From assembly GCA_002350805.1 (NCBI GenBank), contig DEFO01000052.1, forward strand, positions 56,974 through 63,388: DNA of 6,415 nt. Direction: 5' to 3'. Shown one piece after another: positions 5,276 through 6,415 of this stretch. The notes under the pieces are model-generated. The model made no database searches. It saw only the letters and a list, made by a program, of their open reading frames with translations, and had not been told where the DNA came from. The position numbers were made by a program, and so were the translations under genes. How positions within the stretch are numbered: the stretch's first letter is position 1; every line of letters begins with the position of its first letter. The stretch comes from Prevotella sp. UBA2850. GTDB taxonomy: Bacteria; Bacteroidota; Bacteroidia; Bacteroidales; Bacteroidaceae.

Positions 5276-5953
5276 TTATAGCCTCACTTCCGGCACCACT
5301 AAGCCATCGAACAGGTTGATGATGCGCTGGGCATAGCCCGCATCACGCTCCGAGTGAGTCACCATCACAACGGTAGTACCTTCCTGGTTGAGTTGTGTCA
5401 GGAGTTGCATCACTTCCAGACCGTTCTTCGAGTCGAGGTTACCTGTGGGCTCGTCGGCGAGGATCAGCTTGGGGTTCATCACCACGGCGCGGGCAATGGC
5501 GACACGTTGCTGCTGACCGCCCGAGAGTTGCTGGGGGAAGTGGTGTGCGCGGTGGCTGATAGCCATACGGCGCAGCACCTCTTCCACGCGCTGCTTTCGC
5601 TCCTTCTTAGGAACGCCCAGATATGTCAATGGCAACTCAACATTCTCTTCTACGTTTAACTCGTCAATCAGGTTGAAACTCTGGAATACGAAGCCTATCT
5701 GCCCCTTGCGCACCCGTGTGCGCTGGCTCTCCTTCAGGCTGCCTACGTCCTCGCCGTCGAGCCAGTACTTACCCGCAGTGGGATTATCGAGCAAGCCTAA
5801 TATGTTTAACAGGGTAGACTTGCCACAGCCGCTTGGCCCCATGATGGCAACAAACTCACCTTTCTTCACTTCGAGCGATACACCGCCCAGTGCAACGGTC
5901 TCCACCTCTTCCGTGCGGAACACCTTCTGAATGTTTTCTAACTTAATCATCAT
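5276..5953 (-). CDS. ABC transporter ATP-binding protein (MacB/LolD type)
   Basis: A 225-residue cytoplasmic ATPase that would energise the adjacent FtsX-type permease. All catalytic elements are present: Walker A GPSGCGKST (39-47), Q-loop Q91 in GFVFQSFNL, ABC signature LSGGQQQR (143-150), Walker B LILADE (163-168) with catalytic E168, D-loop NLDS (172-175) and switch H200. The LIDELNVEENVELPL segment after the Q-loop and the short length are typical of the MacB/LolD/FtsE branch, which handles lipoproteins, antimicrobial compounds or envelope signals rather than nutrients. The exact substrate cannot be told. The gene has two consecutive ATG codons; starting at the second (5950) gives MIKLEN, the more usual family start. 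It lies 19 nt downstream of the permease, so the pair is one operon. It converges on rpsJ and has no clear terminator of its own. Confidence 0.93.
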   Translation of the reverse strand: MMIKLENIQKVFRTEEVETVALGGVSLEVKKGEFVAIMGPSGCGKSTLLNILGLLDNPTAGKYWLDGEDVGSLKESQRTRVRKGQIGFVFQSFNLIDELNVEENVELPLTYLGVPKKERKQRVEEVLRRMAISHRAHHFPQQLSGGQQQRVAIARAVVMNPKLILADEPTGNLDSKNGLEVMQLLTQLNQEGTTVVMVTHSERDAGYAQRIINLFDGLVVPEVRL

Positions 5954-5972
5954 ATACGTTTTATTAATGTTA

Positions 5973-6415
5973 TTATTCTGTCTTTAGATAATTCACGGGA
6001 TTACTGGTTGCCACGCGATAGGTCTGCAGCAGCACGATGGCGGCAATGACGAGCAGCACGAACAGTGCACAGGCGGTGAAGACAAACCATGAGAGAGAAA
6101 TCTTGTCGGCAAACTGCTCCATCAGCATGCGACTGAAAAACCAGCCCAAGGCGACACCGACGATGATAGACGGAATGGCTATCAGCGCAATACTGCGCAG
6201 AAACAGTCCCTGCAGTTCGCTAACGCCAGCACCCATCACCTTGCGGATGGCCAGTTCGCGGGAGCGGCGCTGCACCTCGTCGCGCACATAGCCTATCAAA
6301 CCGATAAGCATGATGAGCAGCGATGCCAGACAGCCTATCATAATCAGGTCGCGGGTGTGCCTTGTCTCTTGATAGCTGTCGGCCAGCTCGTTGGAATAAA
6401 GTTTCACATTCAGTT
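5973..6415 (-). CDS. FtsX-like ABC transporter permease, C-terminal part (runs off window)
   Basis: The final 146 codons of a larger permease; the frame stays open to the right edge, so the true start is outside the window. The GTG at 6407 is an internal valine codon, because the visible part lacks the first transmembrane helix and periplasmic domain that such proteins need. Visible, in order: the end of a periplasmic segment (LYSNELADSYQETRHTRD), a transmembrane helix, the conserved cytoplasmic motif RRSRELAIRKVMGAG that contacts the ATPase, and two further transmembrane helices (around SIALIAIPSIIVGVALGWFF and WFVFTACALFVLLVIAAIVL), then a short tail NPVNYLKTE. This is the C-terminal FtsX domain of the Bacteroidetes permeases, which are often about 750-800 residues with two such domains. 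The partner ATPase is immediately downstream. Substrate unknown; inner-membrane location inferred. Confidence 0.88.
   Translation of the reverse strand, partial: LNVKLYSNELADSYQETRHTRDLIMIGCLASLLIMLIGLIGYVRDEVQRRSRELAIRKVMGAGVSELQGLFLRSIALIAIPSIIVGVALGWFFSRMLMEQFADKISLSWFVFTACALFVLLVIAAIVLLQTYRVATSNPVNYLKTE

Noticed and set aside
5265..5285. GAGGC/GCCTC inverted repeat around the ATPase stop codon as a minus-strand terminator
   Set aside because: Only five pairs with an 11-nt loop and no T-run after it on the minus strand.
5973..6407. Complete small membrane protein starting at GTG 6407
   Set aside because: The frame is open to the window edge and the sequence is the C-terminal FtsX domain of a much larger permease family.

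Overview
The window reads as chromosomal DNA of a Bacteroidota member, most likely order Bacteroidales and plausibly Prevotellaceae. The reasons are two promoters of the Bacteroidota TAnnTTTG type, A-rich translation starts without Shine-Dalgarno sequences, a DUF3467 protein, a small Bacteroidetes-style outer-membrane barrel protein, and a MacB/FtsX-type transporter with Bacteroidetes-like sequence. The assignment to family is an inference from protein flavour and repeat style; no 16S rRNA or other decisive marker is present.

Layout. Positions 1-372 are non-coding: a composite tandem repeat (14-nt spacer plus variable runs of an AAACTCCC octamer), a stretch with competing inverted repeats, then a promoter. 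It drives a short two-gene unit on the + strand, a DUF3467 protein followed by a secreted beta-barrel protein, which ends at a strong intrinsic terminator (1388-1434). Just downstream a second promoter (TACCTTTG at 1467) starts the streptomycin (str) operon: rpsL (S12), rpsG (S7), fusA (EF-G) and rpsJ (S10), closed by a strong terminator at 5207-5238. The str operon has three notable RNA features: a 5' leader hairpin, a 199-nt rpsL-rpsG spacer with two hairpins, and a 10-bp hairpin without a U-tract between fusA and rpsJ. Convergent on the - strand are the C-terminal end of an FtsX-type permease (running off the right edge) and its ATPase.

How the genes work together. S12 and S7 are core 30S proteins, EF-G moves tRNA and mRNA on the ribosome, and S10 is a 30S protein that also acts as NusE in transcription antitermination, so these four genes form one translation module. 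The DUF3467/barrel pair and the permease/ATPase pair are independent envelope or unknown-function units flanking it. S12 carries the usual lysines at the streptomycin-resistance positions (K43, K88), and EF-G has intact GTPase motifs, so the module looks wild type.

I see no defence system, mobile element, CRISPR array or clearly new multi-gene system here. The points most worth checking are the candidate S7 autoregulatory region, the hairpin before rpsJ, the ending of the ribosomal cluster at rpsJ, and the regular composite repeat at the left edge.
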